DNA of 64,000 nt, taken from assembly GCA_964019335.1 (NCBI GenBank), contig OZ025674.1:248001-312000 (forward strand). The letters run 5' to 3'. Below, piece by piece: positions 51,516-60,963 of this stretch. The stretch is from Diplonema japonicum (taxonomy: Eukaryota > Euglenozoa > Diplonemea > Diplonemida > Diplonemidae). The position numbers were made by a program, and so were the translations under genes. Under the pieces are notes generated by a model, which had not been told where the DNA came from, made no database searches, and saw only the letters and a program-made list of their open reading frames with translations. Positions within the stretch are counted from its first letter, which is position 1. Every line of letters starts with the position of its first letter.

Positions 51516-53296
51516 ATGAAGTTGGGTCTTCAGCTTCTAGTTGCACTGCAGATATTACAGGTTGCAGTGGCGTCTAGTATGGTGACGCTGAATGGTGATC
51601 TGGCAGTATGTTTTTTTTTGTTTTTTTATGTTCCTGTGAAACATAATAACACAGAAAACCATTGAAAACGAGATTAATATCAGAAGGTGCCAACACCAAA
51701 GCGGGAAGCTGGTTTGGAGCGACACGCTGGCAAGCAAAGTGGCTATGCAGAGTAAGGTGGCACAAATGTATGACGGCCCCCTTTCAATCAAATTAATATC
51801 AAAAAAAAAAAAAAAGGTGTTCCAGCGGAGCAACGATGCCCACGCCACAATACGGGGAGAATTATGGGGCGTTTTCTGGGAATTTCCCGTCGTCAGCAAA
51901 AAATCGGTACAGTGCGCTGTCTGGCATGATAGACAAGTGGTTCGCTGAGAGTTCGAGCTATATTTTTTACGACAGGAGTTTGAATTCTGCGTCAACGCGA
52001 ATGTTCCAGCAGATGATCTGGAACGCAACCGATGAGGTGGGGTGCGCGGTATGCAACGGGATGAGCTCGTGGAGCATGGCCTGTTGGTTCACCGAACCTT
52101 ACTCCGCGATGACCTCCAAGCAGCAGGCGAACATCTTCGACGAAATCACCTGCAATATCATCTGGGTCCCTGCCACGAATGCCCCAAACACAACGGTCCC
52201 TGACACTCTGTCACCGCCAACTGCCGAACCCACGGCCGAGCCTACAAGTGAACCAACTGCGGGACCCACTACGACACCTTCAAACGAAACTGATACCCCT
52301 CTCACGGATGCCCCCAACACCACTGTCCCAGACACACTCGTTCCCAACACAACAAGTCCAGAAACCCTGTCGCCCGACACGGCAACACCGACAAAGATGG
52401 TTAAGAATGACACGCTCGTCCCTGACACATTGTCCCCTACCAACGCACCTGTGGCGTATAAAGGGTACTGGAAGAGTGTGGGGTTCTATTTCCGTGCAAC
52501 ATGGCCACGCGACGATGTAGACACGTGGGTGGCGAAGCTTGTGAAGACGTTGCAGCTTTCTTGGAGCGTCCAGCCGCGTGGCGTACACGCGGTGTACATC
52601 TGTCCTTTGGTGGATGGCAACAAGCCTGTTGGCGACGAGGCGGAACGGCGATGCATGGTGATGAAGAGCACGAGCAGAACGGCTGTGCTTCTGGGCGAAA
52701 CAATGCAAGAATGGAAGAGCTTGGAGAACAACCCGGACGTAGGTGTGTACTCTGAGATAGTCGTTGAGGACGAGGAGAACATCGTAGACTCCAAAGTGAA
52801 CGACATGACACAAGCACTGGGTGCGTCTATGAAGCAAGAAGCACCTTTGTACAATATGGACCATTTAAGACCAGGGTCGGAGTTTCTTAATATCCAAGCG
52901 ATGGGGTTTGACAATGGTGCGCCTGCAGTGGTGGTGCAAGGGGGTACCCCATCAGGGAGATGGTCCGCAAAGCAATCTCAGGACTGGGCTCCCCCTGAAG
53001 GGGACAAGTCCAGCGTGGTGTGGTGGCTGTGGTTGATCCTCGGTTTTTGTGTTTTCTTCACGTTCGCTGCAATGACCTCCTTCCTCGTCATCAAGAGACA
53101 GCGAGCCACAGGGACTCTTTCAGCCGTCACCGTCTCTGAGTTCTACCGAACAATGCCCGAAGGTTTCCTTCCCGGCCCTATCCCTGAGGAGCACTATTGT
53201 TACAACGATGATCTTACCTCGAGATCTTCTGTTGAGCTTGACAGCGCTCGCAGCTTTAATATGAACTTGGGGATACAACCGATAGGCAGAATATGA
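51516..53296 (+). CDS. CAP (SCP/PR-1) domain single-pass membrane protein
   Basis: Exons 51516-51605, 51655-51767 and 51817-53296 join in frame to 560 residues. Exon 1 encodes a signal peptide (MKLGLQLLVALQILQVAVAS). Exons 2-3 encode a CAP domain: LVWSDTLASKVAMQ, then across the A-rich intron YGENYGAFSG, FQQMIWNATDEVGCAV, the usual CAP signature order; the catalytic-like His is not obvious. A Thr/Pro-rich linker (PNTTVPDTLSP repeats, about residues 175-265) leads to a globular domain with Cys (HAVYICPL, RRCMVM), one membrane helix (WWLWLILGFCVFFTFAAM) and a cytoplasmic tail of about 70 residues. CAP proteins bind sterols or act in adhesion; the membrane-anchored form suggests a surface receptor. 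Confidence 0.78.
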
Positions 53297-54323
53297 GAAA
53301 CTTTTGAAATTCACATGAGTTGTAGGTGTTTTCTTTTTTTTTTTCAACAGTGCCTCCCACGGCTCATCCCGCACGTCATCCGATGGCTCTCTGCCCTTCA
53401 CTGGGGCACGACAGGTGGACAGGTCTCCAGGCTTGAGCTGGCCATAGACTTCATTGCCACGGTGGGACTCTCACCTTGTGAAGAGGGTGAGGACATCCAA
53501 GTGAGCGCGCGTGTAATAGGCCGGGTGATAACGGCACTAGAACGCATCCACACCAGTAAGGGCATAGCGCCCCTCATCCCAGCTGCGTCAGTAGTTTCTG
53601 TCCACTCCCTGCGCACGTTGGGTTACTACAACAGCTCCGTAAGGGGCTACTCCTCTAGACCGGTATTCGCCTCCCCGGTGACCCGCCACATCCTTGAGAA
53701 ACAACTGTACAACTATTGTGTCCTTACCAACTCGGTTGAGGGTTTTATACCTAAGGTACCGAGGAGGGTGAACGAGGGGCCGAAGGCCACACCACAGCAG
53801 AAAGGTTCGATCAAGAGATAGATTGAGACTCTTCAGGCGTCCTGCCACATACCGCAGGTACCCTTAAATGTCTCTTTTTTTTTTTTTTTTTTTTTTTTTT
53901 CTTAAGTGAATCGGTTAGTTATACAAGGTTTTTTTCTTTTTTTTTCTCTTTTTTTGTGAATTGAGTTGGGGTTATATACGAACAGGAACGGTGGGGAGGA
54001 AAGCTTGGAAGAAAAAAGAAGCGAAACGAAAACAAACGAAGGGAAAGAATCTTTTTCTTCATTTCTTCCAAAAAGAACCGGTCGCGGGGGGCGGGGGGGT
54101 ATTTTTTTTTTTTCTTCTATTCTCCTTTCCTTCCCCTCCCTTTCTTTGTGTGAGCTTTCTTTTTTTTTATATTTTTTTTTTTATCTTCTACTTTCCCTCT
54201 GTTCCTTTGTCTGTTCTTGTGTCAAAAAAAAAATAAAAAGAAAAAAAAAAAAACGAACTTAGTTACTGCTATTATCCACAAAAAGATTTTTTTTTGTTAC
54301 CTCGAAAATGCAAAAACAGGGGA
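53297..54323 (+). other. Spacer holding LINE fragment copy C
   Basis: The LINE fragment fills 53353-53900. The rest is T-rich with short G and A runs and a leader. CAAAAACAG at 54312-54320 directly before ATG 54324 is the best acceptor, and would exclude the upstream ATG at 54308. Confidence 0.6.
53353..53900 (+). mobile_element. 5'-truncated LINE fragment, copy C (open frame intact)
   Basis: Begins right after TTTTTTTTTCAACAG. One open frame to the TAG at 53819 encodes about 155 residues: HVIRWLSALHW, GGQVSRLELAIDF, SVHSLRTLGYYN, RPVFASPVTRHILEKQL and KATPQQKGS. It matches copy A throughout but lacks frameshifts. The 3' terminus (GGCGTCCTGCCACATACCG) ends in a T run at 53875-53900. It looks like the C-terminal part of a LINE polymerase; no start codon is needed if it is only a fragment. 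It may be transcribed as part of the cluster. Confidence 0.65.
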
Positions 54324-57300
54324 ATGGGGAAGAAAATGCTACGAATCGCATTAGTTGTATGTTTGTATAGTTTTTTTGTAAGTTCAGCGCAAAGCGTAGA
54401 GAGGTACACCATCGAGTACCTCGAGGGAAAGGTTGACGTAGGTGCCACGGTGACAGTCGGAGAGACCACAGTGAAGGGGTACGGGGATAAACCATGGCAT
54501 ATGGACACGATCAATTTCGAAAAATCTGTGGAGTGGAGGGAAGGGATCCACAGGCGGACAGCAAGGCCTCTGACACATGTAGATATGGGCACACCCTGGA
54601 GGGTGGGCAACCACGCCCCATCATTTTCACTCTCTGGTGCCATCATCGAAGTGAAGGAAGACAGCGGCCCTTACAAGTTAGGTGCACAGTTCGCAGTGAA
54701 CATAGTTGACGGGAACATGAACACGCAGACTATTTCGTTTGAGTGCACCAACGACAATACGGAGCTGTTCGTGAAGCAGCCAGACATCGTGGCATGCCCC
54801 ATCAACTTCTGCGTTGGTACTGTCGAGGTCCCCCCAGGCTCCGGCACCCTCATCTTCACCCCTCGCACTGACCGGTTCGGCACCGCGACCATCGACTGCA
54901 AAGCCGTTGACTCGGGTATTGAGTTCCCCGTTTGCGACAACGCCGCTCCACCATGCACCCCTAAACCCTGCGATACCCCCGGTTCCAACTGCAACGAATC
55001 GCCTCACTTACAGTTCATCATAAAGATCACCAAAGTCAACGACCAGCCTGAGTTCATCCACACCGGCGACGTTGTCAGTGTAGAGGACGTCGAGCAGTGC
55101 ATCGACAACTGGGCACAGCAGGTCACATCCGGCGGCTGGGAGGAAGATTACAAAGCCAAGGACAGCCAGGAACTCTACTGGACTGTCAAAAACGACAACC
55201 CCGGGCTCTTCAAGACACAGCCCTACATCAAATACACGCAAGGTTCGCGGACGGGCGACTTGTGCTTCACACCCGCCGATGACAGATCTGGCATCGCAAC
55301 GGCACAGATTTACCTCACAGACTCTGGGGGCAGGCTGGACGGTGGTGTAGACGACAAACCCCCCGAAACCATCACCATAACTATCCTTGAGGTGAACGAC
55401 CCGCCAACCTTCACACCTGGGAACCTCAATGTTGTTGTTGAGGAGGACAGTGGGCACCACGATCTGCCGTGGGCCACTGACCTGTCTCCAGGACCGCTGT
55501 CTGAGGTAAACCAAAACCAGCAGTTAGGAGAATTCGTGTTGGACTTTCTTAACCCTGCCCACAAGGCGCTGTTTAAGATCCTGCCTGTGATCAGTGTGAA
55601 CACAGGACACCTGTCTTTCGAGGTTGCGGACAATGCCAACACGTTCGGCATTGACTGCGCCATCACCGTTCATCTGGTCGACACTGCCGTGCCACCCGCC
55701 ACACCGGCAAACTCGCCAAAACCGTGGCCCGTGCTGCACATTGAAATCACCCCTGTGAACGACCCGCCTTCATTCCTCCCACCGCAACCGCAGAAAGACC
55801 TGACTGTGCTGGAGGGTGAGTCGGTGAGCGGCATGCAGTGGGCACATGACATCTGCGTTGGTGGCAAAGTCCCGAACTGCGTGGTGTCGGAGGGGTTTGC
55901 TGGCGGGGAGGCTCAAGAAGTGTACTTCGTACTGAAGGTAACGAACCCCGAGCTGTTCAAGGTGTCGCCGAAAATATCGCCAAGCGGAGTGCTCTCGTTC
56001 ACGACTGCCGACGACCGCCATGGGACAAGCACCGTGACCGTCGAGCAGTACGACACCGGCCCTGCTCCGAACACAGGTACAGTCATCAGCTTTGCAATTG
56101 CGATCCTCCCTGTCAATGATCAGCCCGTCTTCAGCACGTCGCAGACCCTCATAGAAGTTGATGAAGATGCCGGCGATGTGGTGATCGAGAGGTTCCTTGT
56201 CGACGTGGCACCCGGTCCCCTTGACGAGTGGGATCAACTGTTGAGCTTTCAGGGCACCGTTTCCGATCCCTCTCTCTTCAAGACACTACCAGACGTTTCT
56301 TTCGTCAGCGAGAGGGCAGGTCCGACCTACGGGACCCTCACCTTCACACCTGCGGCTGACAGGTTCGGAGTTGTGGAGCTGAACTTTGCGCTGAAAGACG
56401 ATGGAGGCTTGAAGTACGTGATCAAAGACCAGCTCAAAGTGCAGAAAGACGCAACGGGTGAGATCGGCGTTGGGCTAACGGACTTGGACGTAACAAGGGT
56501 AGACCCAGACGGAACCGGATACAGTGCTGGCTTTAGGGTAGGGATGAAGCTCATCCAGGTATCGGGCGTACATGCCAACAGCAAGCAGCACGCCGACGAG
56601 CTCATCGCAGCAGCACCAGCGACGGGTGAGTTCACAGTCACCATCCAGAACGGCACGGACATAACCTATGGACCCACTGTCAAGATTCACATCAAGCAAG
56701 TGAATGACCCACCATCATTCTTGAAGGGCACAGATGTTGCGGTGCCAGAGGACAACCCTGAAGCCCTTAATGTGTTCCGCTCATGGGTGCACGAGCCCAC
56801 TGCAGGGCCGTTTGAAGACACACTCCAGTACGTGGCGTACAAATGTGTGCACGACCCTCCGGAAGGCCTTACGTCGGACGCAGTGATCAACGAGAATGGA
56901 GACCTGAGTTTCAAGCTCACTCCTGACTTCTATGGAACCATCCTTGTTGAGGTGCGTATTGCTGACTACGATCGCGGTACGAAGGCAGTGCTCACAGACT
57001 GGGGCGCGCCGCAGACGTTCAACATCGTGGTACGCCCTGTCAACGATGCACCACTCTTCGAGATTAATCATGGCCAACTCGAAGTCCAATGGTGCTCCCC
57101 TGACGCAACAGACTTGTGCCAACGTGACTACCCCAACTGGGCATGGGGCGTGAGTGTGGGTCCGGCGAATGAAGCGGATCAAAAGTACGAGTTTCTGATT
57201 GAAGGGGGTGCCGACTTGTTCGAACCGCACCACATGCCCACTGTGTCTACTGACAACATGCTGCACTTTACTCTGAAGAAAGGTCAGCTCCCCACGACAC

Positions 57301-59816
57301 CTGTCGTCCCCTTCAAGGTCATTATGCATGATGACGGTGGCACTGAAGACGGTGGCATTGACAAAAACACGGCGACCTTCTCAATGCGTTTTGTGGTCAA
57401 CACAACATTAGCCCCTTCGGTCCCCTCGGGGCTCATCATTCTCGAACGCACTGCCACAACACCTGGTCAGACCTACGTCGTCCCACCACTGATGCGTGTC
57501 ATCTCGGTTGAGGGTCCAATTGCACTCCCAGTGGGTTCTGTTGTCAAGGCAAACCTGTACTCCGTGTCCGTATCCCCAGAGCGGGTTATTGAGAGCAATC
57601 TGTTCAAAGGTGACGGACTGGAGACTTTCAGAGCGAATGGCACCTCTATTCCTAACAGTGGTCAGTACCAGTTCAGGTACGAGGTACACTTGCCTGATGG
57701 GCACATCTTCTCGGCGTCCGACGACCCCTTCACTATCAAGCCTGCTGGAACAATTGACTCATCTGTGCTACGTGCGTCAGGTGCTGTAATTGCAGACAGG
57801 AACATCAATGAATGGGATCTGAGGGGAGAGGCAGTGACATTAGTGCTCACGACAAAGGGGAACACATGGCTGCAAGCAGCGGTGACTGCGTCTGTGGAAT
57901 TGAGGAGGAGATCAGCGGGTGTCCTGCAGGGAACAAACACGGGGAGTACAGGACAGGCTACGAACCTGACATCGTCAACTGGTGAACAGCTGTCGACACT
58001 GCAGAGCACAGCAACCATCGACTCACCCTCGATGCTTTCCATAAAGATAGCAAGACAGCCTGTGTTGAACCTCATCTCAGAGAGCCAACTAGTTGTCAAC
58101 TTGCCTGTGGGCAGCGTTTCAGGTGTCCTTGCACCTGATCCCATTGTGTTTCCTCTGGACTCAGCCCCTAGCCTGCAGATATCAGTGGTTTCTGTCTCAG
58201 AGCTCGATATCAGGACGACAGGTGCCATTGTCGACTTCCAAATCACAGGGACAACGTGGTCGCCGTCTGTCGAGTACGAGTACTTGATGGATGCTCTCAG
58301 CAGCAGCACTGCTCAGCCTGATGGATTTAACACGCACAAGAACAGGCTACTGAGGGTCACTTCAGTCTCGCCTTGGATCCTTCGCGCAACCCTCGGTCCG
58401 CTTGTTGATTATGATATCACTTTGCAAGAGGTTGTCAGTGTGGACACGGACAAACTGCGCGTAGTGTCCAACATTCGACCTGATTTTGATTTGAACCCGT
58501 CGAGCTTCTTTGTTGCAGTGCATGACACTGCCGTGGTGGCCACCCCGCCGCCTGCTGATGAATACGATGGCTACTACACGGCAGGGTTTGTTCTGAGTGT
58601 GGTTGTCGCCGTGACTGTCTTGGTGACATGCCTTGGACACTCCCCCATGATGCTTGCTTCGCCCCTTGCAGTACCTTTTGTCTTACAGCCGTCCAGCTCT
58701 CGTCCTATGCAGCGGCTGTTTGATGGCATTTCATGGTGGATCCGGCCGAAGGTGCTTAAGCTGGGTGGCGGGCCTGATGATTTGCAATACTCACAGGGTG
58801 CCATGGTGCTGCTCACAGCGGTGATGGTTGGGCTGCTCGTTGTGCATGCGTTAGGCGTCCTGCTGCATTACATGACAAAGAAACCCAGAGCAAGTATCGT
58901 GGAGAGCGACGCCGCGCTGAGGTTTCCAGGAATGTGGCTGTTGGCGTTCTATCCGATGCAGCAGTGCGCGCTGTTCAATTGCATGTACACGATGTTTTCG
59001 GGAGATTCTAGCGGGACATGGAAAGCGATCGGGATTCTTGTGGGTGTGGTGGTGCTCGTGATCGGGTTTGCGGTGGTGGTATTTGTGGCGCAGAGGTACG
59101 CGAGCTTCGCGTGGTCAGAAGGAACGGAAGAACTGGAGATGAGCAACGTTCAGCGTGTTGTGTTATATGAAAGTGTTTGGAAGTCGTACAAAGAAGGAAA
59201 CGTTGGCGGAGTGAGGCGCAAAGGCACGATGCTCGCCTCGTACAGGGAGACAAGGGTGTGGTGGGGCGGGGTGACGTTAGTGTGGTTACTCTCTCTGAAT
59301 ACTCTCTCAGCAATCTCTACGCACACCAGCGGTAAGTTCAACATATGGACACTGCTGGTAACTATCCTATACTTCTTGGGCTTGGTGGTAACGTTCCCTG
59401 GAAGAAGCACTGTCCTTCAATGGTTCCATGCGCTCATCATCGTTCTTTTATGTTTTGTGGCTGCCGACTTCGGCGAGCCCAGTGCGATCTTAGCTGTCAT
59501 CACCCTAATCTGCTTCGTTCTCCTGTTCTTCCTAACGGTCCTTGTGGCCTACCTCACACACCGTTTGTCCTCTGCACAGCCCCCTGCGAGGTCGAAGCAC
59601 ACTCACTACGCTCTTGCGTCACAAAATCCTATTTCGCACCTCTTTCCTGGGCAAGAGCGCCCTCCTACCCTCTCTGAACAACCCCTGGAATCCGATTCAT
59701 ACAAGGAACAGCCCGCAGTGGTTTCTGTGTCATCGTCAGCGACTAGTCATGCCACTTCGCTTGAAAGCCCCTCAGAAAAGCTAAAAGAAGAGCCTCGTGT
59801 CGAGAAAGTAATATGA
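54324..59816 (+). CDS. Large cadherin-like repeat protein with C-terminal multi-pass membrane region
   Basis: Single exon, 1830 residues. The start at 54324 gives the signal peptide MGKKMLRIALVVCLYSFFV. Residues about 95-1020 hold at least seven repeats of roughly 120-135 residues, each closing with a V-N-D-(P/Q)-P-x-F motif (VNDQPEF, VNDPPTF, VNDPPSF, VNDQPVF, VNDAPLF) typical of cadherin or CSPG-type calcium-binding folds. Around 710-775 a PDZ-like segment (IGVGLTDLDVTRVDPDG, GFRVGMKLIQVSGV) is inserted between repeats. From about 1415 there are seven or so hydrophobic helices, then a Ser-rich cytoplasmic tail. The protein may be an adhesion receptor or mechanosensor. The ectodomain class is clear, the membrane part unassigned. 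Confidence 0.75.
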   Translation: MGKKMLRIALVVCLYSFFVSSAQSVERYTIEYLEGKVDVGATVTVGETTVKGYGDKPWHMDTINFEKSVEWREGIHRRTARPLTHVDMGTPWRVGNHAPSFSLSGAIIEVKEDSGPYKLGAQFAVNIVDGNMNTQTISFECTNDNTELFVKQPDIVACPINFCVGTVEVPPGSGTLIFTPRTDRFGTATIDCKAVDSGIEFPVCDNAAPPCTPKPCDTPGSNCNESPHLQFIIKITKVNDQPEFIHTGDVVSVEDVEQCIDNWAQQVTSGGWEEDYKAKDSQELYWTVKNDNPGLFKTQPYIKYTQGSRTGDLCFTPADDRSGIATAQIYLTDSGGRLDGGVDDKPPETITITILEVNDPPTFTPGNLNVVVEEDSGHHDLPWATDLSPGPLSEVNQNQQLGEFVLDFLNPAHKALFKILPVISVNTGHLSFEVADNANTFGIDCAITVHLVDTAVPPATPANSPKPWPVLHIEITPVNDPPSFLPPQPQKDLTVLEGESVSGMQWAHDICVGGKVPNCVVSEGFAGGEAQEVYFVLKVTNPELFKVSPKISPSGVLSFTTADDRHGTSTVTVEQYDTGPAPNTGTVISFAIAILPVNDQPVFSTSQTLIEVDEDAGDVVIERFLVDVAPGPLDEWDQLLSFQGTVSDPSLFKTLPDVSFVSERAGPTYGTLTFTPAADRFGVVELNFALKDDGGLKYVIKDQLKVQKDATGEIGVGLTDLDVTRVDPDGTGYSAGFRVGMKLIQVSGVHANSKQHADELIAAAPATGEFTVTIQNGTDITYGPTVKIHIKQVNDPPSFLKGTDVAVPEDNPEALNVFRSWVHEPTAGPFEDTLQYVAYKCVHDPPEGLTSDAVINENGDLSFKLTPDFYGTILVEVRIADYDRGTKAVLTDWGAPQTFNIVVRPVNDAPLFEINHGQLEVQWCSPDATDLCQRDYPNWAWGVSVGPANEADQKYEFLIEGGADLFEPHHMPTVSTDNMLHFTLKKGQLPTTPVVPFKVIMHDDGGTEDGGIDKNTATFSMRFVVNTTLAPSVPSGLIILERTATTPGQTYVVPPLMRVISVEGPIALPVGSVVKANLYSVSVSPERVIESNLFKGDGLETFRANGTSIPNSGQYQFRYEVHLPDGHIFSASDDPFTIKPAGTIDSSVLRASGAVIADRNINEWDLRGEAVTLVLTTKGNTWLQAAVTASVELRRRSAGVLQGTNTGSTGQATNLTSSTGEQLSTLQSTATIDSPSMLSIKIARQPVLNLISESQLVVNLPVGSVSGVLAPDPIVFPLDSAPSLQISVVSVSELDIRTTGAIVDFQITGTTWSPSVEYEYLMDALSSSTAQPDGFNTHKNRLLRVTSVSPWILRATLGPLVDYDITLQEVVSVDTDKLRVVSNIRPDFDLNPSSFFVAVHDTAVVATPPPADEYDGYYTAGFVLSVVVAVTVLVTCLGHSPMMLASPLAVPFVLQPSSSRPMQRLFDGISWWIRPKVLKLGGGPDDLQYSQGAMVLLTAVMVGLLVVHALGVLLHYMTKKPRASIVESDAALRFPGMWLLAFYPMQQCALFNCMYTMFSGDSSGTWKAIGILVGVVVLVIGFAVVVFVAQRYASFAWSEGTEELEMSNVQRVVLYESVWKSYKEGNVGGVRRKGTMLASYRETRVWWGGVTLVWLLSLNTLSAISTHTSGKFNIWTLLVTILYFLGLVVTFPGRSTVLQWFHALIIVLLCFVAADFGEPSAILAVITLICFVLLFFLTVLVAYLTHRLSSAQPPARSKHTHYALASQNPISHLFPGQERPPTLSEQPLESDSYKEQPAVVSVSSSATSHATSLESPSEKLKEEPRVEKVI

Positions 59817-60842
59817 CATTTGTTTGACTTCTTTCCCCCTTAAATGGGATATCACCGAGTTATGGTTGTTTGCTTGTTTTATTTGTTATCCCCCCTTCCA
59901 ACCCTTTTCTCGCCACTCTTGTGGCACCAGCCGCCTCCGCCTTTGTGTGTGTGGTGATGTATATACAGTTCCCGTCTCCCGCCACTGGGACCCGTCTCGC
60001 GCCCGTGAACGATATGAGTGCATCCATTGTTGCCCTTCCATCACCCTGGAGGCTTGGCTTGCCCTGCTGGGGCTTCTTCTTCTTCGACTTGGTTTTCCCG
60101 GCACCCGTCTGGTTCGAGCATTCCGGACACTTTTTGCTGCTAGCCGCGCTTATTCCCGGGCAGCTCTCGCATATTCCAAAACCCATCTCCACTACCTGCT
60201 CCGCCGTGATGCCATCTTGCTTCCGCCAGTGACCAGCCATGGTACCGGAGTCCCCCCTTGGTCTTCGCCTTGAAGTCGCAGCTTTTGCACTCGAATGCTG
60301 CCCCTCCTCTCAAGGCACTTCCTGGGAGGGCGACACTGCGTCTCGAGCATGGGGGGGGCTCGGCGGTTGCTTTCAGCCCCTGATGGAAGACTGGGGAAAC
60401 GGAGGAGGAGGGGGTAGTGGAGACGAGGGAGGGAAGTGGGGGTTAGAAGAGTTCCTGCCCCAACCTTGAATGAAGGTCTGCCATCGGCCTTCTACCCACC
60501 CACCTTCTACCCACCCACCTTCTCCTCGTTCTCCTCGTGGGGCGCGACCCTTCCCCTTGTGCACTTGAGTGGCCACCAAGGTCTGGGGCAAAGGCGAGGG
60601 TGACAAGGCAGCATAGAAGGTGGAACAGAATGGGAAGGGCAACCCTCCACCCACTACTCTCCACTTCCCTTTCCGCCTGCCCTTCCTCCAGCCTCCTGCG
60701 CCTCGTTCTTGCTTCCCTCCTGCCTGCGTTCTTCGTTGCCCTTTGCCCAAGGAAAAGAGAAGAAAGAAGAGGTTTTCTAAGTGGCTCCGAAGTTGCTGAT
60801 ATATCATATCCTAAACGATTTTCGCATCGATCTCATTCTCGA
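59817..60842. other. Spacer with antisense fragment, before tRNA
   Basis: More GC-rich than other spacers. It holds the minus-strand zinc-finger/OTU fragment listed separately and short repeats such as CCACCTTCTACCCAC (60490-60520). No + strand gene is supported. Confidence 0.55.
59860..60462 (-). pseudogene. Antisense C2H2 zinc-finger plus OTU-like fragment, frameshifted
   Basis: On the minus strand one frame, open from just after a TAA at about 60450, reaches FECKSCDFKAKTKGGLRYH. The second half of the finger continues in another frame as MAGHWRKQDG (ATG at 60240). Together they would give a normal C-x2-C-x12-H-x3-H finger if two bases were missing at the junction, so a small deletion is likely. 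A second Cys cluster (CESC, CPEC) follows, then RRVPVAGDGNC, the catalytic-loop signature of OTU cysteine proteases, after which the frame degenerates. Zinc finger plus OTU is found in some retroelements. This is the only minus-strand coding signal in the window. Confidence 0.5.
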
Positions 60843-60914
60843 GCCCACCTAGCTCAGCGGTAGAGCGTTGGACCTTTAATCCAATGGTCGTGGGTTCGAT
60901 CCCCACGGTGGGTG
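60843..60914 (+). tRNA. tRNA-Lys (anticodon TTT)
   Basis: A 72-nt cloverleaf. The acceptor arms GCCCACC and GGTGGGT pair with a terminal G-U; the D arm is GCTC-AGCGGTA-GAGC (loop of 7); the anticodon arm TTGGA-CCTTTAA-TCCAA gives anticodon TTT; the T arm is GTGGG-TTCGATC-CCCAC. The discriminator is G at 60914. A TTTT at 60916-60919 is the RNA polymerase III terminator. Internal A and B boxes are present. Position 33 is C instead of the nearly invariant U. It lies between polymerase II genes on the same strand. Confidence 0.9.
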
Positions 60915-60963
60915 CTTTTCCCCATTTTTCTCGACAGGAAAAAAGAAAAAGAAAAGGGGGGAA

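Noticed and set aside
59824-60273. Plus-strand open frame after the cadherin-like gene
   Set aside because: Leu/Ser/Pro-rich noise opposite the more protein-like antisense OTU fragment.
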